Source of the DNA: Gossypium raimondii
Taxonomy: Eukaryota; Streptophyta; Magnoliopsida; Malvales; Malvaceae
Length of the DNA: 64,000 bases
Direction of reading: 5' to 3'
Assembly: GCF_025698545.1 (NCBI RefSeq)
Contig: NC_068569.1
Location: 22,134,001 to 22,198,000, forward strand
Shown: in pieces, positions 49,126-60,918 of the stretch
How the letters are laid out: every line of letters starts with the position of its first letter
Numbering within the stretch: position 1 is the stretch's first letter
Notes under the pieces: model-generated
What the model was told of the DNA's origin: nothing
What the model saw: the letters and a program-made list of their open reading frames with translations, nothing else
Databases searched by the model: none
Program-made: the position numbers and the translations under genes

Positions 49126-51154
49126 TGTTAGATTTGGTGACCTAAGTGTAGTATTTTCGTCTATGTACATTTGTAATTTTTCGAACAAATTAATAATAAA
49201 ATTATTTGATGAATTACATTAATACCCTTTATATGTTGTCCTCACATGGTTTTTGCATGTAAAGCAAAATAGAATCAAATATTAGCTCATTGGTTGTCTA
49301 ATGTTTAACTAATACTAAGCGTTATTACGTGGTCGGATTGTAATACGAAAATACAACTTATATTAGTAGACGAACCTAAACATGTCATTAGTCTAACCAG
49401 AAAAGAGCAAATTGATTGAAAGACTAATATGTCGCCTATCAAGTCCAATTGGGGAGATGCATTGTCTTAGGCATCGGAGCGGATAACTTCCAGAAGATAG
49501 AGACATAGATGTAAGTGACTAGACTGATAGTACATCAAACTAGACCCAAAAAGAATAGATCTTGAACCCGTTTATAAACTTATTCACTTGTGATGTTCAA
49601 AGTGTGACATACCTTAATCATTAGTGGATGACGAATTATGTATATGTGACTCGTATATTTGATGTAAGTAAAAGTTTGAGTTCAAATAGGTAAGGAATCG
49701 AAAGCTAGTGTATTAGGTACATAACTTCTGCAGTATATAATGTCATTCACAACAATGGAATTCATAGCCCAAGATATGGGTAAATGATATTCTCTCATTA
49801 GCATTACATGGTAGATGAAAAGTAAACGTAGCTAGGGGTCGTTCGTCTTTATGATGAATGATTTGATTACTATTTAATAGTAAATGGCTTTTCATGAAGA
49901 AAGATGTAATAGTTACCATGAGATAAAATATGATCATATTGAGAAAGATGATTCATCCCAAAGAGATTAAGGATATCCGATGAGGGTAGCACACTCATGA
50001 CAAGATCAGTGGACCAACACTAATCAAGTTGCTTTCGTAATAGTATGTCATTAGGGAGAGCTCAGTCACGATACTATAGTGGAATGACTTCGTGACTAAA
50101 TGAGTTTATAATTAATAGGCGAAAATTTGAAACTTAATTATAAATCATTTAAGCCCTAATCGCATATGTTCAATCGGCCTCTTTACTAACTCGTTGAAGC
50201 CAGAAATAAATTGCAAGTTGAATCAAATGAACAAAAATGGATATAAATGGTAAAGTTAGAGAAATGAAAAACATTTGGAAACGAATGTATGGTTTTTCAA
50301 ATTATTATTTAATACATCAATTAAATAATTGAAGTTTAAAATGGAAATAAATTAATTGGTCATAGTGAGTGTGTTGAATGTAGAAATATTAAATATATTT
50401 TCTCATAAATTCTTTTACATTAAAATCGTAATGATTTTAACGAATTAAAATTGAGTTGAAAAATTTTTTAATTGGGTAATTATTTTATTTAAATTAATTT
50501 CATATGTTTATTATGAAAATAGAAAAACAAATATCAGGTTGGATTGAATTATAAAATATTAGGTTAAAAAGTGTAGAAAGTATTTGTAATTGAATCCAAT
50601 ATGGGAGAGGTCCAAAAGTTCCTCATGTTTAATGCTAGGGTTGACAAACCTTAGTTTGTTTAACTAGGGTTGTCGCCCCACCTAATCCTAGTTAGATTAG
50701 GAGTTCGGTTTTTTTTATTGAAATAGATTTCTACAATTCAACAATGGTTTCACCTCTTCTTTCTATAAATAGATGGCACCAGTGACGTTAAATTATGATC
50801 GAAAATAGTGAGAATTTATTTTCTAAGTATAAATTCTATTTTCTAGAATAACAATTCTATCAGTTTCTATTGAAGATAGATTCACTTTCCTACTGAAAGT
50901 AAAGTAAACGATTTCTGATTCTGTGTTTGATTCGAATTCGTTCGAGTCCACACTCAAAGCAGTTTATGGTACAAGAATAGCAGAGAAGGTCGTTAGGTTG
51001 AAAGTTGGGAACGGCAAGGATCTGTCTACTCGAAAACATAGGTGTCATTTCGATAAATGGTTTATTGTTATAAATATCACAAACCGGCTCGATTTTCAAA
51101 TTTTTATTTTTTCACTAGTCAAGAAAATCGTTTTCAAATTAGATTTTTCTAACA
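49126..51154 (+). mobile_element. LTR-like element, TG...CA ends
   Basis: Starts TGTTAGATTTGG and ends AGATTTTTCTAACA, giving a TGTTAGA/TCTAACA inverted terminus. The flanks AAAAA and TAAAA match 4 of 5. A promoter-like TCTATAAATAGATGG lies at about 50761-50775, about 390 bp before the end, as in a retroelement LTR with U3, R and U5. The ORF at 50923-51237 crosses the end and is unlikely to be real. It is probably a solo LTR of a copia-type element. The family is inferred. Confidence 0.55.
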
Positions 51155-51333
51155 TAAAACCCAAATCAACACGAAAGTCACTAGTTAACAAAAAAAGGCA
51201 AAAAAATCTAACAATTTTCCTAAAAAAAATACAATAACACTAGTCAAGAAAAGCTGTAAAAATTATTTCTAACCTATATTTGATCAAAAATTGCTCCATA
51301 AAAAATCCTATGGTGGATACATCCACCCATTAA

Positions 51334-51927
51334 TAGGGGTGTGCAAAATTCGGTTAACTGACCGAATTCGGTTAATCGGTCAGTTAACCGAATTTTTCGG
51401 TTAGGGATCGGTTAATTATTTTTTGATTTTTCGGTTAACGGTTAATTCAGTTCGAAACCGGTCGGTTAACCGATTTTTTTCGGTTTAACCGAAAAAATTA
51501 ATATAGAAAATTATAATATATAAATAGGCCCACTATTCACCTAAACTCAATCCAAACCCAAGTATTTAACGCAACCCAATTACCCAACTCAACCCAATCA
51601 TAAAAATTACAAATAATTTAATAAATAAAAATAAAATTCTAAAACTAAAACTAAAACTAAAGTCTAAAAATAATTTAATTATGTAGGGATTCAATTCGGT
51701 TAATTCGGTTAATTCGAGTAATTCGGTTAATTCGGTTAATTTTTAACCAAAAATAAAAAATATATAATTTTCGGTTAATTCGGTTAACCGACCGAATTAA
51801 CCGAAAAAATTTCGGTTCGGTTAATTTTTTTGAAAAATTTTCAGTTCGGTTAACGGTTAAAGATTTTGAAAGGTCGGTTAATTCGGTTAATGTTATTTCG
51901 GGTCGGTTAACCGAATGAACACTCCTA
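51334..51927. mobile_element. hAT-type MITE, TTCGGTTAA-rich
   Basis: Ends are TAGGGGTGTGCAAAATTCGG and ...GAATGAACACTCCTA, with flanks CCCATTAA and CCCATTGA (7/8 match), the 8-bp TSD of a hAT element. Both subterminal regions are packed with direct and inverted copies of TTCGGTTAA/TTAACCGAA units. The 594-bp element has no coding capacity; the minus-strand ORF at 51675-51953 is a repeat translation. Confidence 0.8.
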
Positions 51928-52880
51928 CCCATTGATTGAGTAAAAGAGTGCAAACTAATTCTATGTTGGGTAATTGAAAATTTTTACTCAGTTTCTTCAA
52001 TTTTTTTGAGGCATTGAACTTACAAAGAAAAAAATTTAGATATCAATGATGATAATGAAGATGGGTTGATCAGTAAAGTTAATGGCCAAAGGGTCTTTTT
52101 GATGTATTTTGATAATTTAGATACCCAATTGAATGTAAAAAAAACTTAAATGTTTTTTTTGAAGTTCAAGGACTTTTCCATTATAAATAGGTTTAACTTT
52201 GAACTTCACTCCATTTAAATTATGAATATTGTTATTATTACTTTTATATAAACATATATTTTATAGACCTAACAATGTGATAAAAACATGAAAACATAAC
52301 ATGAACACAAGATTAAAAACACCAACATAATATAAATGCACAAGTATATCAAGATATTTGCAAAAATAAAATAATATAAAAATAATGAATATGACTAGGG
52401 GAGAACAATCGATTTAACCGGTTGATTTTTTTTCGAATAGACTTTAACATGAGAAAACTAATTTAATTAGTTTTAATTAAGAAATTCGACCAAACTGAAC
52501 CAACATTAATTCAATTTATCTAGCCGATTTTATCAGTTAACCAACCCAAAATTTTTGAGGTTGGGTTTAAGATTATTAAATTAGATTCATATATTATATT
52601 ATAATTTTGATTTTGATTTTGAAATTCAAAAATCAAGAATCAACCGATAAAATCAATTAAATGGAGATCGGAATTATTCAACCCAACTAAACAAAACCGA
52701 AATAATTAATTGTCTGATTAAAACCCAGTATTGCTATTCCTAATCACACGTATAAGCCGATTTTCATTTTCAAATTAAAAATTAGTCTTTTATCTACGGT
52801 GAGAAAAGCGTTATTCTTGCAACCAAACAGAAAATCTTATCTTATTTTTGTCTTTTTAAGTTGGGAAAGGAAAGAGAAAG
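51928..52880. other. Spacer upstream of the 137-aa gene
   Basis: No gene was found. 52395-52740 contains CGATTTAACCGGTTGATTTT, AACCAACCC and AATCAACCGATAAAATC blocks, resembling a decayed relative of the TTCGGTTAA-rich MITE next door. The promoter of the 137-aa gene is probably in the last 200 bp. Confidence 0.45.
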
Positions 52881-52911
52881 AAAGCAGTGAAAGGTGAGCA
52901 TTGGGGCACTA

Positions 52912-55779
52912 ATGGGAAAAACAAAGAAAGAGCTGCTAAGCAAAGCGCCCTGGAGGGGCGAAGACCATGACAACTCCAACAAATTCGCAGACGCCAAGCT
53001 CAAGGTTACCAACCAGCCTGGTTCCACCCCCAAAATGCACGTCCCTCACCGTAAGTCCGCCGCTTCCCGACTTGACGACGACGACTCCCTTGAGATTGAC
53101 CCTGAACTCCGTTACAGCTTTCAGCGCAACTTCCAGGTCCCTTTCTCTTTCCCTTCCGTAATTATATTTGACCTAGAAACAAACCCACTTTCAGATATTG
53201 ATGTTAGTTTCGATGGGTCTGGTTTTTCTTTTTCCAGAATTTGTTTACCCAATTTCCTCTGGTAGACTAATTGTGGTGCAGATTGAGTGGTTTTCTTTTT
53301 TAATTTCAGAATCATGATAGAATAAGGTATTTTTATGTTCAAACAATTTTAAAAAAGGTTGGAACACCAATTCCAGTTATTTTTATGCTCAAACAATAGA
53401 TGGTTGGAAAACCAACTCCTGTCGCGCCAAGTGGTAAGGAGCTTCGGTGCTTCCTTAAAAACATCTCTGAGTCTTGTGAACCCCTGTTTGGAGTCTGACC
53501 CTAATCAACTTTGGATTAGTCTATCGGAGGTTCTTAGACAAAAAAAGAAAATAAAAAAAAAAAGGTTGGAACAGTCCTATTTTTTATCTGACCGCACAAA
53601 GTTTAGAATTGAAAACAATGCTCTATAGCTAGAAAAAGGTTAAGATTTAAGAACCTGGATTCTGTAGTTTTGAAGGAAGCTGTGATAGTAATCACCATAA
53701 GGTTCCAAACCTGCGGTGCAAAAAAATTATTCACTAGTCAAGATTCTACAATCTAAGCCAGTCTCATTGTACTTGGTGTAAGTTTTGGATTCAGATACGT
53801 GTCAGATGTTCAATTTCTCTTAAGTTTTTCCATATACATGGGGTGTCATATAGGTTGTAGTTAATTGGCAAACTTTTATTTTTTTTTATCACAAGATATC
53901 TGCAGTCTTGATCTCAATATGGATTGTCTTGTTCAATTTCAAACTGCAGATTGTGGTCAGTAATTTCTAGAATTTTTTTTTTCTAGCGAAGGTCTAGAAG
54001 CAGATTGGTGCATGTGCAACTCAATCTGCAAATAACTTGAAAACTGGATACAGTTTAGGTAAACTTGTTCAGGTTTATATCTTGCATATTCCATCTATGT
54101 TAGGGTAAATATTGGTCATCTTGGATGAAGTCTACATTCAGGTTAGATAAATTAGTACTTTGCATGCAATACTTAGGGAAATAAAATGTTGGCTCTACTT
54201 GTAATTTCATTGTTTCTGAGTGAGAAGTGCAACTATGTTTGATGCCACAACGTGATACAGACAACACAGGTATAATATATGTCAAGGAAAATTTACAGTA
54301 TGATCTTTATTTGATCTTAGACTAATTCCGGTGTTATTTGAGCTATAACATATGTTAAGGAATCATATTTCCATGTTTTCTTTAGCTAGATGGTCATTCA
54401 TTTTAATTATTTTTCCTTGACTGAGTTTCAAAATGTGGACATTTCATTGATTTTAGTTGCTAGATATTGCTTTTCAGCCTTAGGATTTTGCATAAAGTTG
54501 ATCTTAAGTAGCCTTTGCTTTTTTAATTAAAAAAGGTTGTTCCAAGTGAAGTACTTTTTTGTATTGCAACCCTCACAATATAGGACTAATTGAGCTCTAT
54601 AAATAACCACATAACTAAGTTATGTGACTCCTATTCTCTACACCCATAAATAGGAGTTCTCACAATTCATTCAAGGACTTTTGGAAGCTTTTTGCATTGA
54701 CTGAAACTTTCTCTCCAACTCTCTTTACAATCCTTTAATCTGAATTCTCTCTTGAGCCATGTTCTCCACCTGTTTATTCATCTTTTACTAGCAAATAGTA
54801 TAAGGCAAGAATTGAAGGGGTACTAGGGTGTTGGTCTTCCTTTTACTAGCAAATAGTATAAGGCTCAATCAGGTCTTACAGTGTATCACTTATTGCATGA
54901 AGTCGTCTGAAAATGCATTTTGTTCAATGGGATCTTGGTATCAGCAAAAATGGCAATTAACATAAAAGTCCACAGCAATTATAAACTTTCGGAGAAATTT
55001 CGGTGTTAAAACTTAAAAGAATGTTTGTGCTTGGTAATTGTTAATGTCGCTGAATTAGTTAATCTATACTGCACCGTTTTCGTAATTACAGTTCAAAAAC
55101 TATTGTCAAGACAACTGAAAGTTTGCTGCAAATCCTACTTCCATTTGTAGATGATGAGTCTAAATGCCACTGTCTACTTTTTATGCCTTCAATATTTCTT
55201 TATAGAAGGTGAATTTTGAACATATTTCTTGGCTACTATGAGTTATTATTGTCCATTAGCCTCTTTGACGAGTATTGTAATAGCTCCATGTTTATACAGT
55301 TTCTTCAACGAGTTTTTAGCATAGACACTGTTGTGAAGCCTCTTCCACCTGCAATGGCATACAATGTTTCCCGCAACTTGAGCTTCTTCACGCGTATATT
55401 CACCCAGTTCTTTGGTGAGTTTTTATTTGTCAAAAAGTTATTGGTAGCTAAAAGTTTGAACATTAATATCCATGAATTATATGCACTGCATCAAGGTTTT
55501 CCAGGATTCCCATGCTTTGCACTCCGAGTGGAGATGCATTGCTATTTAGGCTATGTTGTTCAAACTTTTGGTATTGCTTGAAGTGCCTGTATCCGACTCT
55601 TATTTGTGCATGGATTTAGGGTCTAGAATAGACATGGATACTTTATGAGAAATGAAATGTCGAGTGGTGTAGATCTCTTAACTTTTCGGGATTGTTGTAT
55701 TGCAGATCCAGAAGGTATTGCAAATGCGCAAAAATCACTGGGGTTGGGACAGGAAGAAAAAGCTCGTCGAGTACGTTAA
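52912..55779 (+). CDS. Conserved small plant protein, function not recognised
   Basis: Three exons, 52912-53136, 55300-55414 and 55706-55779, join in frame to 137 residues ending QEEKARRVR. The start ATG (GGGCACTAATGGGAAAAAC) is the first in frame after stops. I do not recognise the family. Exon 1 is hydrophilic, lysine-rich and proline-containing (MGKTKKELLSKAPWRGEDHD, then KLKVTNQPGSTPKMHVP) with an acidic DDDDSLEIDPELRY segment. Exon 2 is more hydrophobic and aromatic (VVKPLPPAMAYNVSRNLSFF). Exon 3 closes with DPEGIANAQKSLGLG. There is no signal peptide, obvious transmembrane helix or catalytic motif. The clean GT-AG joins (CAG/gtccct, G/gtgagt), sharp exon edges and normal codon use say it is a real gene. 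The composition suggests a soluble adaptor or nucleolar/mitochondrial factor, but this is a guess. Confidence 0.8.
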
Positions 55780-56839
55780 TGAGAATAAAAGGCATTTGGG
55801 AATTTTGTGGAATCTGAAAGTGAATTTATGATTTGATTTCTTTATATGGTTATCTTTTTAATCCATGACCAAAGTGTAGAGACATGGAAAAGGAGCTCTC
55901 AAATCTTGTTTGAAATTGGTAGAGTTATTCTCAGTTATATTTATTTAAATTATCAAAGTAATGCCAGGAAGTACTAACTACTGACCTGAACCAGCGCCTA
56001 GTACAACTTGCCATTGGATTGCCTCTTCCAGCTCAAAGGTTTAAACAAAATTCAAAAAATGAGGTTGGATAAGCAAAATTGTGACACTTGAAGATTAAAG
56101 TCTAAATTTGAGTCGGTCCTTGCATTCAAATTTATATATAGCCAGTGTTATAAATCTTACTAATTTTGGATAAGGCTTTTCCATGAAATTTATGAGAATA
56201 AATGCTCACTTATTATTCTTTTACTTTATTAAATGTAGAGAGGGCTTGTAAATTATCTAAATGAAGACACGAGAAATTCTATATTTTAGCTTTTATCATT
56301 TATTATTCTTTTAGTATACATTTGATTATTTTATAATAATACTACATCCAAGTTTTACTTCGGCAAGTACTGTTTTTATTTTACCACCAAAGCTAAAATC
56401 AATTATATTATTGTGTCAGGTATTTTATATATATTTTAGAACATTTCAAATTTATTCGGATTTAAAATGTTTATAAAAAATTGACAAAATTTAAATGAAT
56501 TGGACTTGTTTGTATATATAATTTGACAAGTTAATAGTTTGTATTATACTTATTTTAACATATTTGTACTTGATGTTCAGTCATATTGTGATTTAATTAT
56601 TTCTTTCATGTTCTATAATCGTGTTCAATATTACTAGGTTTGCTCTACGAGTATCATACAAATATTTGGTCAACAAGAATATATTTAAAATTTTAGAAAA
56701 TAAAAAATGGGAAAATATAAAAAGTAGCAATTTAAGCTCCAGTTGAACCAAAGTGCTCTTCGTTTACAATCAACCAGAAAATGAAGTACACAAAGAAAAT
56801 AAGCCAGATAATGGCTTATTTATGGTACTAATACAAAGA
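55780..56839. other. Spacer between convergent genes
   Basis: It holds the 3'UTR of the 137-aa gene and that of the minus-strand GDSL gene, with AT-rich sequence between. No additional coding region is seen. The plus-strand ORF starting at 56753 runs antisense into the GDSL terminal exon and is rejected. Confidence 0.6.
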
Positions 56840-58566
56840 TCAAAGATTGGCAAGCTGCTGAATGTTGATGGGATAAACAATGGAAGGATCACCATTGAAG
56901 GCCTTCCTTGCCATTATGATATTCACTTTCTCAGTTGGATGGAATGCATCCCAAAACACATATTCATCTCTATTTTCACATGGTGTTTGGAATGGAAGAC
57001 ATGTGATTTGCCCTCTGTTTCTCCCAATCCCACAACACCCTCGGTTTACAACACTAAATCCTGCATATATATATATATCCATCCATCAACAATCAATTCA
57101 AAAATACATTTCTGTAACCAGAAAATCCAATTTCTAATCGTAGTTTACGTACCGTATGTTCTAGCATTAGCAACGATATCTTCAAAAAGGTGAGCAATGT
57201 CGACGTAGATAAATCTTGCACCCGGAAGGTTAGCATTAAGGCTATTCATCATGGTTTTCACATTGGCATTGAAAGGTAAAACCAGCTGGTTCACTTCCTC
57301 CGAGCAGCTCCCCCCAGTGCTTTGAGCTAAAATGCTTGGGATACACCCCATTCTTCCTAGCCCTGCTAGTACAAACTTACGGGCTCCAAGATTGTAAAGT
57401 GTCTGCAACATAACCAAAAAAACGAACCCTAGAATAGGTAATGCTGCAACAGTGTTGAAGTGGGAATGGTAGCTTGTGGATGAACTTGTTTTAACGTACC
57501 CTTAGTTGTTGATTGTATTTTTGGACCAAGAGGTCTGCATATTGTTGGCCGTCGTACTGATTTCGAGTTGGGAAATTGGGCATAAGGTAATTGTTGAGAT
57601 AATCATTGCTTCCCATTCCAACAAAGAAAATACATTTACCAAGTGCTTCTGCTGCTTCTATTGCCCCAAGGTTATCTGCGAGCTGATCCAGTGTGGTTTG
57701 GAAATTCTGTATTTGTTGATCAAATGGTATTCGCCCCACCTGATTCAAACATATACACAAATATTTATTTTTCTACCCATGCATGTCCATTTTGAAGGGA
57801 AAGGTGGCAGACAAAAGATGGGAGTCATTAATGCACAACAGTTTGATTTATATAAAGATCAGTCAAAAACATGCATTTATGATTCAGGCGGCAAGACTGC
57901 ATGGAGATGCAGACTGTATTTATTTTAGATGCACTATCAAGTATGGCAAAGTTAGAATGGCAATAATTGCCAAACATCCTATATCACGAGAAATGTACTT
58001 GAAATAAACTACACAATGGTCCTCAATTATTGTGCTTTTGTTTAATCATACATGTATAGGAGAAATATGCTTACAAAGTTTCGTCCGGTGATGTCAAGGA
58101 TTCCGGCAGCTGCTGAGGCGTAGTTGACACCATGAAGAACTTGATCGCCGGAAGCTTCAGAATATGCAGGAATTAAAGGAAGTCCTAGTAGTTCAGCTGC
58201 ATGTGCAAACACATTTAATCTTTAGTTATATCCATGACGTACACTCGAATATGAATAAATTAACTGGAGTTACTAACCGATTTCATCAACCATGGTGTAA
58301 CCATTAGAGAAACGACCAGTAGGACCGCCATTGAAGTCAATACCATAAGGGAAATAATTAGCCTTAGCGAAAGAAGGGAGGTCGTTGTTATTGCCATTGT
58401 CAATGAGAGAATCTCCAAATATGAACAAAGCAGGCACCATTTCTCTTCTCCTTCCACCATCTGGCTCAAAAGGGTTTTCTCCTTGCCCTGAAGCCACATT
58501 GTTCAACGCCATACCTAAACAAACAAGCAAGCAATACATCCACGGCTTCGCCATCGCCATTGCCAT
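56840..58566 (-). CDS. GDSL esterase/lipase, five exons
   Basis: Secreted SGNH-fold hydrolase acting on ester substrates (lipids, cutin precursors or acetylated wall polymers; the exact substrate is unknown). Exons in transcript order: 58566-58278, 58196-58075, 57739-57500, 57402-57153 and 57060-56840. They join in frame to 373 residues, normal for plant GDSL lipases. An N-terminal signal peptide of about 27 residues (MAMAMAKPWMYCLLVCLGMA) is followed by block I GDSLIDNGNNN with nucleophile S53. Block II glycine is G119 (GVNYASAAAGI), block III VGMGSNDY has N182, and block V WDAFHPTE gives D338 and H341. The catalytic set is complete. All introns are GT-AG and the five-exon layout is the classic one for the family. 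The motif style is closest to the At1g71691 group, from memory. Confidence 0.94.
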
Positions 58567-58632
58567 TACCTGAGAGATGAAACACAGCGAAAGGGAAGTA
58601 GAATGAGAGAAATTGGGAGGTGGAGAAGTTGG

Positions 58633-58641
58633 TATTAAATA
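58633..58641 (-). promoter_or_regulatory. Candidate TATA box of the GDSL gene
   Basis: TATTTAATA on the minus strand lies 67 bp upstream of the ATG at 58566, compatible with a short 5'UTR. It is an imperfect TATA match. Confidence 0.35.
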
Positions 58642-59181
58642 ACAGGAGGTAAGGTGGGTAGTTGGAAAGCAGTAAATGAGTTCATCTGTTTTAGTCCAGT
58701 GCAGTAATTACTTTATATTCATAAACCCAACTTTTTCAACTTCCTTCTTTTACTCCTATCGATGCCATTGCCATTAACGGTTTCATGCAAAGCCACTGCC
58801 TACTTCATGTTTCACACTTCACACTATTCGATATATATATACGTGTGTAAACAAACAAACAAAGAAGATAAGCAGTTAACGAGTTGTAAAGTCAACCGGG
58901 CAAGATGAGGATGGTAAATCTCCAAATTTCATAACTTGAAATTAATGATATGAAATTGACCATTCAATTTCATTTTGATGGGAGACGCATTCCGCCATTC
59001 CAGCCTCTACTGTATCTCAATATTAATTATAACCAAATAACTCTAAACCTAACCAATGGGCTAAAACTCATATTTAAGGCCCAATTCCCAGAAATTATGC
59101 ATTCAATTCAATACACGTCTATAATAATAAAATCCAAACTATATTTATTGCCTAAATAAAAACAATAATAAATTTCGAATA

Positions 59182-59548
59182 GGAGAGTGATTCACTTACA
59201 CCGGTGTAAAACTAGCTGTAACTTTTTATACGATTAATATTTTAACCATCCAACCTTCGTATTTCATCTTCTATTCATATATACCGTACATGTCGAATTT
59301 GGCATAAATTAAAAAAATTCTAACTATTTGTTTTATGTAACAAAATTTTCAACCGTTCAACAAATATTATTATATACACTTTTTAAATCGATATAATAGA
59401 AATATCGGATCGATTCGAAAATTTACATGTGTGTCAAGTACAATTATAGCAATAAATTCAATGGTTGGATTGTTAAAGTATCAATTGTATAAAAGTCATG
59501 AAAAATATAAAATCATTCTAATTTTACAGTGTGTAAGTAGATCCTCTC
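59182..59548. mobile_element. Mutator-type MITE with 9-bp TSD
   Basis: Ends GGAGAGTGATTCACTTACAC (left) and GTGTAAGTAGATCCTCTC (right) are inverted repeats of about 27 bp with a few mismatches. The flanks TTTCGAATA (59173-59181) and TTTTGAATA (59549-59557) match 8 of 9, the TSD length of Mutator-like elements. The interior is AT-rich and non-coding. It lies about 0.6 kb upstream of the GDSL gene. Confidence 0.78.
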
Positions 59549-59557
59549 TTTTGAATA

Positions 59558-60417
59558 CTTTAATTTTGTTAATTTTAGCTACTAATTGAAAGAAAATATC
59601 TAATTATCGACAGATGTATATAATAAAATTGTAATTCAAAATCGAATAATCAAAAGTAATTCAACATGGTACTAAGCTTAATTTCAGCTTTGATAGACTA
59701 TTTTTCTATATTCAAAATATAATAATAAAATATTGTGCCAATTAAGATTTATAATATTGAAATAGAAGTAAAAGTGCAACTCAAATTGAATAATTTAAAT
59801 CAGTATTAAAAGTTTAATTTAATGCATACAAAAATGTAAATTCAACTTTACGAAAAATATTTGCAAATTTGGGGAATCGTGGGAAAGGAGGTGGGCTCCC
59901 ATTTTTATTAATGTTGAGAGTTAAATTTATTATTATATTGTTAAAATAGCGTAAATTGATGAGAAGATTAAATGTCGTGATCAAGTGTCATAAGTTGTTA
60001 GGAATTTTTTTTTGGAAGGATGAAATTGCTTAATTTTGAAATTGAGAAGGACAAGAGGTCATTTCAGTTTTATCATTTCAACCAAAACTTCTTTTGATTT
60101 TAAGATAAAGTTCAAAACTATACATAATTTTAGTCTAATGTGCAATGTTATATATGGATTTTGATTTTGTGCAATTTTATATATGAATTGTTGATTTGAT
60201 TTAATTTTCATAAACAACTAACACCATTATCGATATAACATCGTTTTACGTTTAATTGTTGCGTACACAAATAATTATAACTATCCAATATAAAAATGAT
60301 TATTTTACGTTTATTTGTATATTTGAATCATGATCAAAATTTCCGATGTAAAATTATTAAATTTTACAATTTTTATTTTATTTTTTAACCCACATGGTAT
60401 ATTATAATGTAATAGAG

Positions 60418-60449
<32 letters not shown>

Positions 60450-60918
60450 GATTTTGTTTTGACAAGAAAAACCAATACGTATTCTTATAATTATACACAG
60501 ATTTTCGAAGACATTTTGAAATGTTGATACCAATTCGACACATTAGTAACTTTCCATTATCCTAGTTTATTATAATTAATTTGATCTTTTAAAAAATGTT
60601 AGAGTAAAGTCGTATTTCTAAAAAATCAATTTTATTAATTTTAAAAGTAAAAATTAATAATAATTAATTAATGTAAATGTTTTTTCATCAAATTATATAT
60701 ATTCTTATCGACATAATAATAAATTTAATTATTAATCCTAATATTTACATAAAATATAAAGGTTAAAATTGTTATTATAATAATAAAATATGAGAAGAAG
60801 GGAGAATTTTTTTAAATTTCTTGGTTGAACCATAAACCCAACAAAACCCTGAAAGAAAGGCGAAGGCCCCTGTTTCTTCGCCGCTCCAATTCCATAACCA
60901 CTGTTATACTGCCACAGC
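59558..60918. other. Spacer between divergent GDSL and QTRT2-like genes
   Basis: AT-rich and gene-free. It includes an (AT)n tract at about 60418-60443. The QTRT2-like promoter and 5'UTR occupy the last few hundred bases; the last 80 bp before the ATG are GC-richer than the rest. Confidence 0.55.
60418..60443. repeat. (AT)n microsatellite
   Basis: About thirteen AT units in the intergenic region. Confidence 0.85.

Noticed and set aside
53420-53530. Segment with GTGGTAAGGAGCTTCGG and GTGAACCCC resembling a SINE promoter in intron 1 of the 137-aa gene
   Set aside because: Only one copy was seen in the window and the boxes are weak, so it was not called.
54782-54864. Short direct repeat CTTTTACTAGCAAATAGTAT spaced 57 bp apart
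   Set aside because: It is real but small, with no TIR, gene or regulatory context to make it informative.
56753-57193. Plus-strand ORF of 146 aa
   Set aside because: It is antisense to the last exons of the GDSL gene, whose catalytic motifs are on the minus strand.
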